Below are positions 45,448-53,453 of a DNA stretch of 64,000 bases, in pieces. The DNA is from Paracoccus litorisediminis (GTDB lineage Bacteria > Pseudomonadota > Alphaproteobacteria > Rhodobacterales > Rhodobacteraceae): positions 1 to 64,000 of the forward strand of contig NZ_WMIG01000009.1 of NCBI RefSeq assembly GCF_009711205.1, read 5' to 3'. The notes beneath the pieces were generated by a model. That model ran no database searches, was not told the DNA's origin, and was given only the letters and a program-made list of their open reading frames with translations. Within the stretch, counting starts at the first letter, position 1; each line of letters begins with the position of its first letter. Position numbers and translations under genes: made by a program.

Positions 45448-45906
45448 ATGACCTTGCCGAACAAAGCCACAGTCTCGGGCGTCCTTGTCGACGCCACCCT
45501 TTCGCCCATCGCTCAGGGCAAGATCATCGCGACCCTCAGCGGTTCGGATGTGTTCGACGACGGCATGCGCATCGTGACCCAGAAGGTCGAGGCCACGACC
45601 AACGCCCGAGGCGAATGGTCGATGCAGTTGATCGTCAACGGCGACGGCCACAATGCCGCGACCAGCTGGACGCTTGAGGGCTACAGCGAATTTGTCACGA
45701 AGGTGTTCGAGGTCAAGTCGCTGTTCATCGCCTCGGCCCTGCCGGTAAATCTGGGCGATCTGGAAAAGACCAGCGCGCAGAACCTCAAGGCTGCAAGGGA
45801 CGGTGGCAGCTGCCGCCTGCTCGCGGTGACGGATTACGCGGATTACGCGGCCCTTGCCGAAAATCAGCGCCGCGACAGCGACATTATCCTTGTCGGCGCC
45901 GCTTGA
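45448..45906 (+). CDS. Uncharacterised small protein resembling phage tail/Ig-like beta proteins
   Basis: A 152-residue protein. The start is ambiguous: ATG 45421, ATG 45448 or TTG 45454; the only good ribosome site, GAGGAG at 45442, is best spaced for the TTG. The first ~90 residues (ATVSGVLVDATLSPIAQGKI, VEATTNARGEWSMQLIVNGD) look like the transthyretin/Ig-like beta module of small phage minor tail proteins. No other phage gene is nearby. The gene ends at a bidirectional terminator. Function unknown; similarity judged by eye. Confidence 0.6.
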   Translation: MTLPNKATVSGVLVDATLSPIAQGKIIATLSGSDVFDDGMRIVTQKVEATTNARGEWSMQLIVNGDGHNAATSWTLEGYSEFVTKVFEVKSLFIASALPVNLGDLEKTSAQNLKAARDGGSCRLLAVTDYADYAALAENQRRDSDIILVGAA

Positions 45907-45913
45907 AGACGCG

Positions 45914-45943
45914 AAAGGGCGCGGTCCAAAGCCGCGCCCCTTT
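45914..45943. terminator. Bidirectional terminator between convergent genes
   Basis: Arms AAAGGGCGCGG and CCGCGCCCCTTT form a hairpin flanked by A- and T-rich ends, placed between the plus-strand tail-like gene and the minus-strand BMP-type permease gene. It can serve both. Confidence 0.8.
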
Positions 45944-45945
45944 GC

Positions 45946-46857
45946 TTAGGGAATATAGGTCTTGCCCAGCGAGGCCACACCGTTCACCTTCAGCAGGCGT
46001 CGGTTCGACGAGATCACGCCCAGCACGAGGATGGTGACGATATAGGGCAGGCTCGCCAGCAGTTGCGAGTTCAGGTTCACCCCGCCCGCCTGCGCCGCCA
46101 GTTGTGCCAGCGACACCGCCCCGAACAGCACCGCGCCAAAGAATACCCGTCCAGTCATCCAGGTTGCAAAGACCACCAGCGCCAGCGCGATCCAGCCCCG
46201 CCCGGCGATCATCCCGTCTGCCCAAAGCGGGGTATAGACGGTCGCCGCATAGGCCCCGGCAAAGCCCGCCATCAGCCCGCCGAACATGACGCAGCTATAG
46301 CGGATCGCGATCACCGGATAGCCCAGCGAGCGCGCGGCCGAGGGGTTTTCGCCCACGGCACGGATCACCAGCCCCAGCTTGGTGAAGCGCAGCGCGGCCC
46401 AGATCGTCAGGGTCGCAAGCAACCCCAGCCATACGACCGCATCCTGCGAGAAAAGCCCGCCGACCACCGGAATTTCGGACAGGCTGGGAATCGAGAGCTT
46501 GGGCAGGCCCGCGACGGTGCGGCTTTCGTAGCTTTTGCCGAACAGCGCGGACAGCCCCTGCCCCAGAATGCCGATCGCCAGCCCCGCCGCGACCTGATTG
46601 GCGCGCAGCGTCAGGGCCAGCCAGGCAAAGACCAGCGACAACGCCGCACCCGCAAGACCGGCCAGCAGAAAGCCCAGGGTATGCGTGCCGAAATGATGCA
46701 CCGACAGAAAGGCGATGACCGCGCCGACCGCCATCATCCCCTCAATACCAAGGTTCATGACGCCCGAACGCTCGGCCAACAGCTCGCCCAATGCGGCCAG
46801 CAGGAAGGGCATCGCGGCGGCCAGCATCCCAGCCAGAACGAAGGTCAGTGCGTTCAT
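45946..46857 (-). CDS. BMP-type nucleoside/purine ABC transporter permease 2 (NupQ-like)
   Basis: A 303-residue BPD_transp_2 permease with 8-9 predicted helices, including GVMNLGIEGMMAVGAVIAFL near residue 34 and RAVGENPSAARSLGY near residue 182 (the coupling loop). Paired with the 361-residue permease it forms the heterodimeric channel of BMP-family nucleoside/purine importers. Last gene of the operon; it overlaps the previous gene by ATGA and is followed by a terminator. Confidence 0.93.
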   Translation of the reverse strand: MNALTFVLAGMLAAAMPFLLAALGELLAERSGVMNLGIEGMMAVGAVIAFLSVHHFGTHTLGFLLAGLAGAALSLVFAWLALTLRANQVAAGLAIGILGQGLSALFGKSYESRTVAGLPKLSIPSLSEIPVVGGLFSQDAVVWLGLLATLTIWAALRFTKLGLVIRAVGENPSAARSLGYPVIAIRYSCVMFGGLMAGFAGAYAATVYTPLWADGMIAGRGWIALALVVFATWMTGRVFFGAVLFGAVSLAQLAAQAGGVNLNSQLLASLPYIVTILVLGVISSNRRLLKVNGVASLGKTYIP

Positions 46858-47939
46858 GCCCGCACCTCGGATTTCACCCGCACCAGCCGGTAGCGGACCA
46901 GCGTGATCGCGGCCAGATAGCAGACCAGCAACGAGCCTTGGAACACCCGCACCGCTGCCACCGGCAGTTCCGCCGAGACCATGGCGTTGTCACCACCGAT
47001 ATAAAGGATGGCGATCAGCAGCGAGGAAAACAGGATGCCGATCGGGTTCAACCCGCCCAGATAGGCCACGATGATCGCCGCATAGCCATAGCCCGAGGCG
47101 ACCGAGCGTTGCAGCTGCCCCAGTGGGCCCGCGACCTCGGCGGCACCGGCCAGCCCGGCGGCAAAGCCTCCGATCAACAGGGACAGCCAGACGGCGCGGC
47201 TTTCTGCAAAACCGGCATAGGCGCTGGCTTGTGGTGCCAGCCCGCCGACGACCAGTTGATAGCCCTGAAAGCTGCGCTGCATATAAACCCATGCCGCCAG
47301 CGTCACCACCAGCGCCAGCACCAGCGCGACGTTGACCCGCGTGCCGGGGATCAGCAGCGGCAGGGTCGCGTCCATCTGGAACATCACCGATTGCGGGAAG
47401 TTGAAGCCCATCGGGTCTTTCCACGGCCCGACCAGCAGATAGGCCAGAAGCTGGGTCGCAATCAGGCTCATCATCAGGGTCACGAGGATTTCCGACGCGT
47501 TCAGCCGCACCCGCCAAAAGGCCGGAACCACCGCCCAAAGCGCGCCGCCGATCCCGCCCAGAAGCAGCATCAGTGGCCATATCCAGCCTCCGGTTGCCTG
47601 CGGGAACCAGACCGGGATCGAGGCCGCAAAGATCGCGCCAAGGATGAACTGCCCCTCGGCCCCGATATTGACGACATTGGCGCGAAACCCGATGGCCAGC
47701 CCCTGCGCGATCAGCAGCAGCGGCGTCATCTTCAGCAGCACCTCGGAGAAGGACGACCACGACACCAGCGGCTCGACCAGCATGGCGTGGAAGACCGCGC
47801 CCGCATCCTTGCCCATGGCCAGATACAGGCACAGGTTCAGGACGATGGTCGCCACCAGCGCGCCCAAAGGCGCCAGCACCGCGACCTTGCGCGAGGCGCT
47901 GCTGCGCCGGACTAGTCGATAGGCAGAAAGAACGGACAT
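46854..47939 (-). CDS. BMP-type nucleoside/purine ABC transporter permease 1 (NupP-like)
   Basis: A 361-residue permease of the same superfamily, with GFRANVVNIGAEGQFILGAI near residue 83 and LNASEILVTLMMSLIA near residue 145. Its start touches the stop of the ATPase gene (shared base at 47939), so translation is coupled. It forms the channel together with the downstream 303-residue permease. Confidence 0.93.
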   Translation of the reverse strand: MSVLSAYRLVRRSSASRKVAVLAPLGALVATIVLNLCLYLAMGKDAGAVFHAMLVEPLVSWSSFSEVLLKMTPLLLIAQGLAIGFRANVVNIGAEGQFILGAIFAASIPVWFPQATGGWIWPLMLLLGGIGGALWAVVPAFWRVRLNASEILVTLMMSLIATQLLAYLLVGPWKDPMGFNFPQSVMFQMDATLPLLIPGTRVNVALVLALVVTLAAWVYMQRSFQGYQLVVGGLAPQASAYAGFAESRAVWLSLLIGGFAAGLAGAAEVAGPLGQLQRSVASGYGYAAIIVAYLGGLNPIGILFSSLLIAILYIGGDNAMVSAELPVAAVRVFQGSLLVCYLAAITLVRYRLVRVKSEVRA

Positions 47940-49450
47940 CAGACGCCTGCCCGTTCTTCGGCGCCGATCATGTAGCGGCCAATGTCTTCCACGCGTGTCT
48001 GGGACACCTGCAGCGCGGCAGAAAGCCGCCCCTCGCGGATGACCTGGATGCGGTCGCAGATTTCGAACAATTCTTCGATTTCCTCAGAGATGATCAGCAC
48101 CGCCACGCCGTCATTGCGCAGATCGACAAGGCGGCGGCGGATGGCACTGGCCGCGCCGATATCGACGCCCCATGTCGGCTGCGAGACGAAAAGCAGCCTG
48201 GGCGCCAGCATGATCTCGCGGCCGACGATGAATTTTTGCAGGTTGCCGCCCGACAGCGCCCCGGCCTCGGCCTGCGGGCCGGGGGTACGCACGTCGTAAT
48301 CGGCGATGCAGCGCGCGGTAAAGGCGGCCTCGCGCAGACGATTGATCATGCCGCGCCGCACCAGCCCCTGCCGATGCGCGGTCAGCAGCGTGTTGTCGGC
48401 CAGGGACATTTCCGGCACCGCGCCACGCCCCAGACGCTCCTCGGGGACGAATGCAAAGCCCAGCTTGCGCCGCGCGGCGGCGTTCAGATGCCCGACCGGC
48501 TGGCCCATCATGCGGATCTGGTCGGAGGCGGCGGGATCGGTGGTCTCACCCGAGATCAGCCGGGACAATTCGCCCTGACCGTTGCCGGACACGCCGGCGA
48601 TGCCCAGAATTTCACCCGCGCGAAGCTGCAGGTTGATCCCCGACAGGGACTGGGCAAAGGGATCGTCGGGCTGATGGTCCAGCCCTGCCAGTTCCAGCCG
48701 CAATTCGCCCGGCTCACGCGCAACCGCGGGGCGCGTCTCGGGCATGTCGCGGCCGATCATCATCCGCGCCAGATCATGCGCGTCATGTTCGCGCGGATCG
48801 ATATTCCCGGTCACCTGCCCATCGCGCAGGATCGTCGCCCGGTCGCAGATTGAGCGGATTTCCTCAAGCTTGTGCGAGATGAACAGGATCGAGACGCCGC
48901 GATCACGCAGCCGCGTCAGGGTCTGGAACAGGCGCTGAACCGATTGCGGCGGCAGCACCGAAGTCGGCTCATCCAGGATCAGCAGCTTCGGATCGGTCAT
49001 CAGGCAGCGGATGATCTCGACCCGCTGGCGTTCGCCGACGGACAGAGCATGGACATGGGCGCGCGGCTCGACCTCCAGCCCGTATTCCTGCCCCAGCGTG
49101 CGAATGCGCGCGGTCAGCTCGGCCTTGCTGCCCGGCACGATCAGCGAAATGTTTTCGACAACGGTCAGCGTCTCGAACAGCGAGAAATGCTGGAAAACCA
49201 TGCCGATGCCCTGACGGCGGGCCTCGGCGGGCGAAGACAGCGCGACATGATGCCCCCGCCAGATTACTTCGCCGGCATCGGGGGTTTCGACGCCGTAGAT
49301 CAGCTTCATCAGCGTCGATTTGCCCGCGCCGTTCTCGCCCAAAATCGCATGGATCGAACCCTCGGCCACGTCGAGGTCGATGCCGCGATTGGCGCGGACG
49401 GTGCCATAGGTCTTGGTCAGTCCACGAAGGGACAGAAGCGGCGCGGGCAT
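47939..49450 (-). CDS. BMP-type nucleoside/purine ABC transporter ATPase (tandem ABC domains)
   Basis: A 503-residue protein with two ABC modules: Walker [17 protein letters not shown] near residue 38, signature LSVGERQRVEII, Walker B KLLILDEPTSVL; then GVSGNGQGELSRLISGE and GALSGGNLQKFIVGREI in the second half. This degenerate second Walker A is typical of the sugar/nucleoside importer ATPases. It lies four bases after the binding-protein gene. Confidence 0.95.
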   Translation of the reverse strand: MPAPLLSLRGLTKTYGTVRANRGIDLDVAEGSIHAILGENGAGKSTLMKLIYGVETPDAGEVIWRGHHVALSSPAEARRQGIGMVFQHFSLFETLTVVENISLIVPGSKAELTARIRTLGQEYGLEVEPRAHVHALSVGERQRVEIIRCLMTDPKLLILDEPTSVLPPQSVQRLFQTLTRLRDRGVSILFISHKLEEIRSICDRATILRDGQVTGNIDPREHDAHDLARMMIGRDMPETRPAVAREPGELRLELAGLDHQPDDPFAQSLSGINLQLRAGEILGIAGVSGNGQGELSRLISGETTDPAASDQIRMMGQPVGHLNAAARRKLGFAFVPEERLGRGAVPEMSLADNTLLTAHRQGLVRRGMINRLREAAFTARCIADYDVRTPGPQAEAGALSGGNLQKFIVGREIMLAPRLLFVSQPTWGVDIGAASAIRRRLVDLRNDGVAVLIISEEIEELFEICDRIQVIREGRLSAALQVSQTRVEDIGRYMIGAEERAGV

Positions 49451-49454
49451 GGGA

Positions 49455-50555
49455 TCAGTTCGGCAGCGGCGTGGTCACGCCCTTGACGTGCCAATCCATG
49501 GCGACGATTTCCTCATCCTTCATGGCCGCCCCGGCAGCGACGCCTTCGGAGCCGTCCTGCTTGGCGATCGGCCCGGCAAAGACCGGAGCCTCGCCCGAGG
49601 TGATCCCGGCTTCGCGTGCCTTGATCTTTTCCATGACGTCGGCGGGGATGTCCGCGCTCCAGTCCAAGACCTTCTCGACCTGCTCGGCCATGCCGAGGAA
49701 GGCGTTGTGGCCCTTGAAGCTGCCCTCGAAATGCGCCTTGACCTGCTCAAGGAAGAAGGGCGACCAGTCGGTTGCCGCACAACCCAGATACTTCGTTGCG
49801 GCGTAGGCTTTCATCGACGAGTTCAGGTTGCAGACGTAAGCGCCCGATTTTTCACAGATATCTACGACCGAGGGCGTGTCCTGCGCGTTCGAGAAGATGA
49901 CGTCGCAGCCCTGCGCGATCAGCGCCTTGGCGGATTCCTGTTCCTTGGCCGGATCGAACCACGAGTTCACCCAGACCACGGCGACTTCAGCGGCCGGGTT
50001 GATCGCCTGCGCGCCCAGCGTGAAGGCGTTGATCGAGGTGATCAGTTCCGGGATGGCAAAGGCCGAGACCGTGCCCAGCTTGCCCGATTTCGACAGTGCG
50101 GCAGCAGCCATGCCCAGCAGGTAGGTGCCCTCGTAGTTGCGCGCGGCGAAGGGGGTGAAGTTCGGCGCGACCATGAAGCCCGAGGCGTGCAGGACGCTCA
50201 CATCGGCATTGCGACGCGCGATCTGCAGCGCGCCGTTCTGATAGCCGAAGGAACCCGCGATCAGGAACTTGCTGCCATCCGCGACCGATTTGGTCATGAT
50301 GCGGTCGGCATCCGGGCCTTCCATGATGTTTTCAAGGATGGTGACCTTGACCTTGTCGCCATAGGCGGCCTTGACCGGCTCCAGCCCGTTGGCCAGCGCC
50401 CGGCCCCAGCCCACATCTCCCAGCGGCGAAGGCAGGACCAGCGTGATGCCCAGCGTGCCGTCTTCGGCCAGTGCCATGGCGGGCGCGAAGCCAGCGGCAA
50501 GGCCCATCGCGGCAGTGGTCCGCAGGAAGTTGCGGCGGTTCAGGGTGGAGGTCAT
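49455..50555 (-). CDS. BMP-family (PnrA/Med-type) purine/nucleoside-binding lipoprotein-like protein
   Basis: A 366-residue exported protein. The twin-arginine-type signal NRRNFLRTTAAMGLAAG ends near AMALAED; no lipobox cysteine is visible, so it is a soluble periplasmic form. The BMP domain has LPSPLGDVGWGRALANGLEP, FLIAGSFGYQNGALQIA, NYEGTYLLGMAAAALSKSGK and VVWVNSWFDPAKEQESAKAL. The Phe/Trp- and Asp-rich ligand pattern is that of purine-nucleoside binders. It supplies the transporter encoded downstream; the neighbouring deaminase and oxygenase genes suggest a purine-like ligand. Confidence 0.92.
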   Translation of the reverse strand: MTSTLNRRNFLRTTAAMGLAAGFAPAMALAEDGTLGITLVLPSPLGDVGWGRALANGLEPVKAAYGDKVKVTILENIMEGPDADRIMTKSVADGSKFLIAGSFGYQNGALQIARRNADVSVLHASGFMVAPNFTPFAARNYEGTYLLGMAAAALSKSGKLGTVSAFAIPELITSINAFTLGAQAINPAAEVAVVWVNSWFDPAKEQESAKALIAQGCDVIFSNAQDTPSVVDICEKSGAYVCNLNSSMKAYAATKYLGCAATDWSPFFLEQVKAHFEGSFKGHNAFLGMAEQVEKVLDWSADIPADVMEKIKAREAGITSGEAPVFAGPIAKQDGSEGVAAGAAMKDEEIVAMDWHVKGVTTPLPN

Positions 50556-50570
50556 CGGTTCATCTCCTTG

Positions 50571-51935
50571 TCAGAATTGGATGGTCGCAAGGGCGGCTTC
50601 TGCTTCGGCCGCCATTTGCATCTCGTCGAGGCCGGGGAAGCCTTCGCCGTCCCAGACGATCCGGCCATTGACCATGGTCAGGTCGGTCGGCATGCCGATG
50701 CCGACGCGGGCGATCAGGCTTTCGGGATCGTGGCGGGTGCCGACGTAATCCATGCGGCGGGTGTCGATGGCGAACAGATCCGCCGCCATCCCCGGTGCCA
50801 GTTTGCCGATATCCGCGCGCCCCAGCAGCGAAGCACCGCCCGAGGTGCCGTAGCGCAGGAAATCCGCGGGCAGCGGCACCGGATGGCTGCGACCCGATGC
50901 GACAAGGCATTGCAGCATATAGGCCGAATGCAGGCAGTGCATCAGGTTGGAATTGTCATTCGAGGCCGCACCGTCGCAGCCCAGCCCGATCCGTACACCC
51001 AGCGCCTGCATCGCCGGGATCGGCGTGACCTCGGCGCCCACCAGATAGACCGGCTCGGGGCAATGCGAGATGCCGGTCCCCGAGGCAGCCAGCTGGGCCA
51101 ACTCACCCTCGGTCAGCTCCCAGCCATGCGCATAGAAGGTGTCAGGCCCGCAGAAGCCCATCTGTTCAAGGTAATCGACGGTGCGCAGACCATGACGGGC
51201 GCGGATGACCTCGCTTTCGCCCTCGCCCGCATGGGTATGCAGGATCAAGCCGTGCTGGCGGGCCAGCGACAGGGACTCGGTGAAGGTTTCCTTGTGGCAG
51301 TTCACCGGCTGGCAGGGGGCCAGCGCCACCTGCCGCATCGAGAATTGCCCGCCGTCGTGATAACCCGCGATCAGGCGCTCGCAATCGGCCAGATATTCAT
51401 CGGTCGTCTCAAGCATCTCATCGGGGATGGTCGAGCCCATGGATTTCGGCAGCGTGTTGACGCCCCGCCCGGCATGGAAGCGCAGGCCGATCTTTTCGGC
51501 GGCCTCGAACTGGCGATCGATGATGCGTTTGCCCGCGCTGCGCGGGTAGCAATATTGGTGGTCAAAGGCCGTGGTGCAGCCATGCTTGGCCAGTTCCGCC
51601 AGCGCCGTGACCGAGGCGTGGTGGAAGCAGTCTTCGGTCAGCCGCGCAAAGATCGGATAGATCTTGTCCAGCCATTCGATCAGCGACAACCGCGTCCAGT
51701 CCAGATCGACGCGATTGCGCACGAAGCACTGGAAGAAATGGTGATGCGTGTTGACGAGGCCCGGATAGACGAACCAGCCGCGCGCATCGATCACCTCGGT
51801 GCCCAAAGGCGCGGCTGCTGAAAGATCCTTGCCAATGGCGTGAATGGCGGGGCCGCTGATCAGGATGTCGACATCCCGCAGAACCTGATCCCCGGTCACG
51901 ACGGCGGCGCAATCTTTCAGCAGGGTGCCAGTCAT
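50571..51935 (-). CDS. Amidohydrolase, 8-oxoguanine/guanine deaminase-like (variant active site)
   Basis: A 454-residue amidohydrolase-superfamily enzyme. Metal-binding motif VNTHHHFFQCF near residue 68; APCQPVN near residue 206; HTHAGEGESE near residue 238 (HxxE); the histidine in GISHCPEPVYLVG near residue 299; and the catalytic Asp in GLGCDGAASNDNSNL near residue 328. These match the TrzN/8-oxoguanine-deaminase group, which deaminates purines and triazines, but the usual CPTSNMRLG-like loop reads CPEPVYLVG. It is placed between the transporter and the GST/oxygenase genes, suggesting deamination or ring hydrolysis of an imported purine-like compound. Confidence 0.85.
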   Translation of the reverse strand: MTGTLLKDCAAVVTGDQVLRDVDILISGPAIHAIGKDLSAAAPLGTEVIDARGWFVYPGLVNTHHHFFQCFVRNRVDLDWTRLSLIEWLDKIYPIFARLTEDCFHHASVTALAELAKHGCTTAFDHQYCYPRSAGKRIIDRQFEAAEKIGLRFHAGRGVNTLPKSMGSTIPDEMLETTDEYLADCERLIAGYHDGGQFSMRQVALAPCQPVNCHKETFTESLSLARQHGLILHTHAGEGESEVIRARHGLRTVDYLEQMGFCGPDTFYAHGWELTEGELAQLAASGTGISHCPEPVYLVGAEVTPIPAMQALGVRIGLGCDGAASNDNSNLMHCLHSAYMLQCLVASGRSHPVPLPADFLRYGTSGGASLLGRADIGKLAPGMAADLFAIDTRRMDYVGTRHDPESLIARVGIGMPTDLTMVNGRIVWDGEGFPGLDEMQMAAEAEAALATIQF

Positions 51936-51936
51936 G

Positions 51937-52611
51937 TCAGGCGCGTTCCTTGCGGATCACATCGGGCTGGGGGCCGGGTTCAGGCAGCAGCTCATGCAGA
52001 CGGTGGATGCCCGGCATCTCGACAAAGCCCGGCAGCCCGCGGATCGCCCGCATCCACAGCCGGATCGAGGGATAGGCGTCCAGCGGCAGACCTCCGTCCG
52101 GCGCCAGCGCCACATAGGGGAAGCAGGCAATATCGGCGATGGTCGGACGGTCCCCGACAAGGAAGATGCCGCCGCGACGGCGCACCGCGCTAATCGCGGC
52201 CTCAAGCTCGCGCAGGGTGCGGGTCGCAGAGCGGCGCAGCGCCACGATGTCGCCCGGCATTTGCAGCATGTCATGCAGACGGGCCGCGCCCGCGCTGTCG
52301 GTCAGGCGCTGCGCAAAGGCCAGCCATTGCCCCACCTGTGCCCGCATGGCCGGGCTATCGTCGCCCAGCCATTCCGGGGCGTGGCTCGCCGCGATATAGG
52401 TCAGTATGGCGGTGGACTGGGTCAGCACCAGATCGCCGTCGGTCAGGATCGGGATCGTCCCCGCCGGGTTCAGCGCCAGCAGTTCCGGCCCGCGATGCTC
52501 GGCACCGGGATGGAAATCGACCGCGCGCAGGTCCAGCTTGATCCCGGCCAAAGCCGCCATCAGCCGGACGCGGTAGCACGAGGGCGACAGGATATAATCG
52601 TAAAGTCTCAT
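51937..52611 (-). CDS. Glutathione S-transferase-like protein
   Basis: A 224-residue protein. An N-terminal thioredoxin-fold GST domain (MRLYDYILSPSCYRVRLMAA) carries Ser/Cys in the active-site position (SPSCYRVR), with NPAGTIPILTDGDLVLTQST (the cis-Pro and glutathione gamma-glutamyl site). The all-helical C-domain includes GDRPTIADIACFPYVAL with the N-cap Asp. It overlaps the start region of the catalytic oxygenase gene by four bases. In caffeine-degrading Pseudomonas a GST-like protein (NdmE) scaffolds a split Rieske N-demethylase; the arrangement here suggests a similar structural or glutathione-dependent role. Inferred from context. Confidence 0.85.
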   Translation of the reverse strand: MRLYDYILSPSCYRVRLMAALAGIKLDLRAVDFHPGAEHRGPELLALNPAGTIPILTDGDLVLTQSTAILTYIAASHAPEWLGDDSPAMRAQVGQWLAFAQRLTDSAGAARLHDMLQMPGDIVALRRSATRTLRELEAAISAVRRRGGIFLVGDRPTIADIACFPYVALAPDGGLPLDAYPSIRLWMRAIRGLPGFVEMPGIHRLHELLPEPGPQPDVIRKERA

Positions 52612-53453
52612 GCCGCCACCAGTTGCGCGCCGTAGGTATAGCCGTGCCGTTTCAGCCAGCGCCGATAGGCGATCGAGGTCATGTCGGCGCGGGTCGGAAT
52701 CTCCATCCCCGGATCCAGCGGCAGCAGCGCAGGGATCTGGTTCTCAAGGATCGAGCGGTCCTGAACAAAGATCATCTGCTGGAAATGGATCATGTCGGTC
52801 ATCGAGCTGTCTTCGTCGAACAGCGCCATCCATGGCCAGACCTGACAGGTGGTCTCGGTCAAAGGCTGGACGAACAGCGTGATGACATCCCATTCCTCGG
52901 GCCGCGCCGGGCAGGTCTTGTACAGCACCGAACAGGTCGGCGCGGGCACGCGGTACATGTATTCGGCATTGATCCCGCCCTGCGCCGATTTCGCGGCCTG
53001 CGGCTGATAGAAGCTGACCTTGGTGGCCCAGACCTCATCGACATCGTCGCGGATCTCGACCTCGTAGCGCTGGACCTCGGTATGGGGTTCCGAGCCAAGG
53101 ATGTCGGTATGGACGAAGGGGAAATGCGCGATATCCAGGAAGTTCTCGACCGCGCGCAGCGGCGAGCAGCGCACCAGAACCGTGCCGACATCGACCAGAC
53201 GGCGACCGGGTTGATCGGCCTCGGGGATGGTGAACAGGTCTCGCTCGGGCTGGCCCAGCGTGGTCCAGACATGGCCGAAGCGGGTGATGACCGGCAGGGC
53301 ACGCCCTGCCCCGTCGGTGACCAAGGCCGCACCGTCGCTGTCGCAGGCGATGCGGATGGCCTCGCCCAGCAACAGGCTGTCGCGGCCTGCCGGGGTCAGC
53401 TGCGCCGCAATACCCACGGGATACCATTGGTCGCGCATGGCTTCACCGTTCAT
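52608..53453 (-). CDS. Rieske-type oxygenase catalytic subunit lacking the [2Fe-2S] cluster ligands
   Basis: A 281-residue protein. Residues 103-115, ENFLDIAHFPFVH, fit the E-x3-D-x2-H-x4-H mononuclear-iron motif (H110, H115), with the third ligand probably D232 in QDRSILENQ. ITLFVQPLTETTCQVWPW near 191-208 is a typical catalytic-domain strand. The first ~80 residues (MRDQWYPVGIAAQLTPAG; then ITRFGHVWTTLGQP) match the edges of a Rieske domain, but the central CxH...CxxH core is missing. It therefore needs an external Rieske donor, presumably the next upstream gene, which it overlaps by four bases. It would hydroxylate or N-demethylate its substrate. A second start MRDQ at residue 6 is possible. 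Confidence 0.9.
   Translation of the reverse strand: MNGEAMRDQWYPVGIAAQLTPAGRDSLLLGEAIRIACDSDGAALVTDGAGRALPVITRFGHVWTTLGQPERDLFTIPEADQPGRRLVDVGTVLVRCSPLRAVENFLDIAHFPFVHTDILGSEPHTEVQRYEVEIRDDVDEVWATKVSFYQPQAAKSAQGGINAEYMYRVPAPTCSVLYKTCPARPEEWDVITLFVQPLTETTCQVWPWMALFDEDSSMTDMIHFQQMIFVQDRSILENQIPALLPLDPGMEIPTRADMTSIAYRRWLKRHGYTYGAQLVAA

Noticed and set aside
49413..51821. 802-codon open frame on the plus strand
   Set aside because: Long antisense frame opposite the BMP protein and amidohydrolase genes, a typical GC-rich artefact with no recognisable domain.
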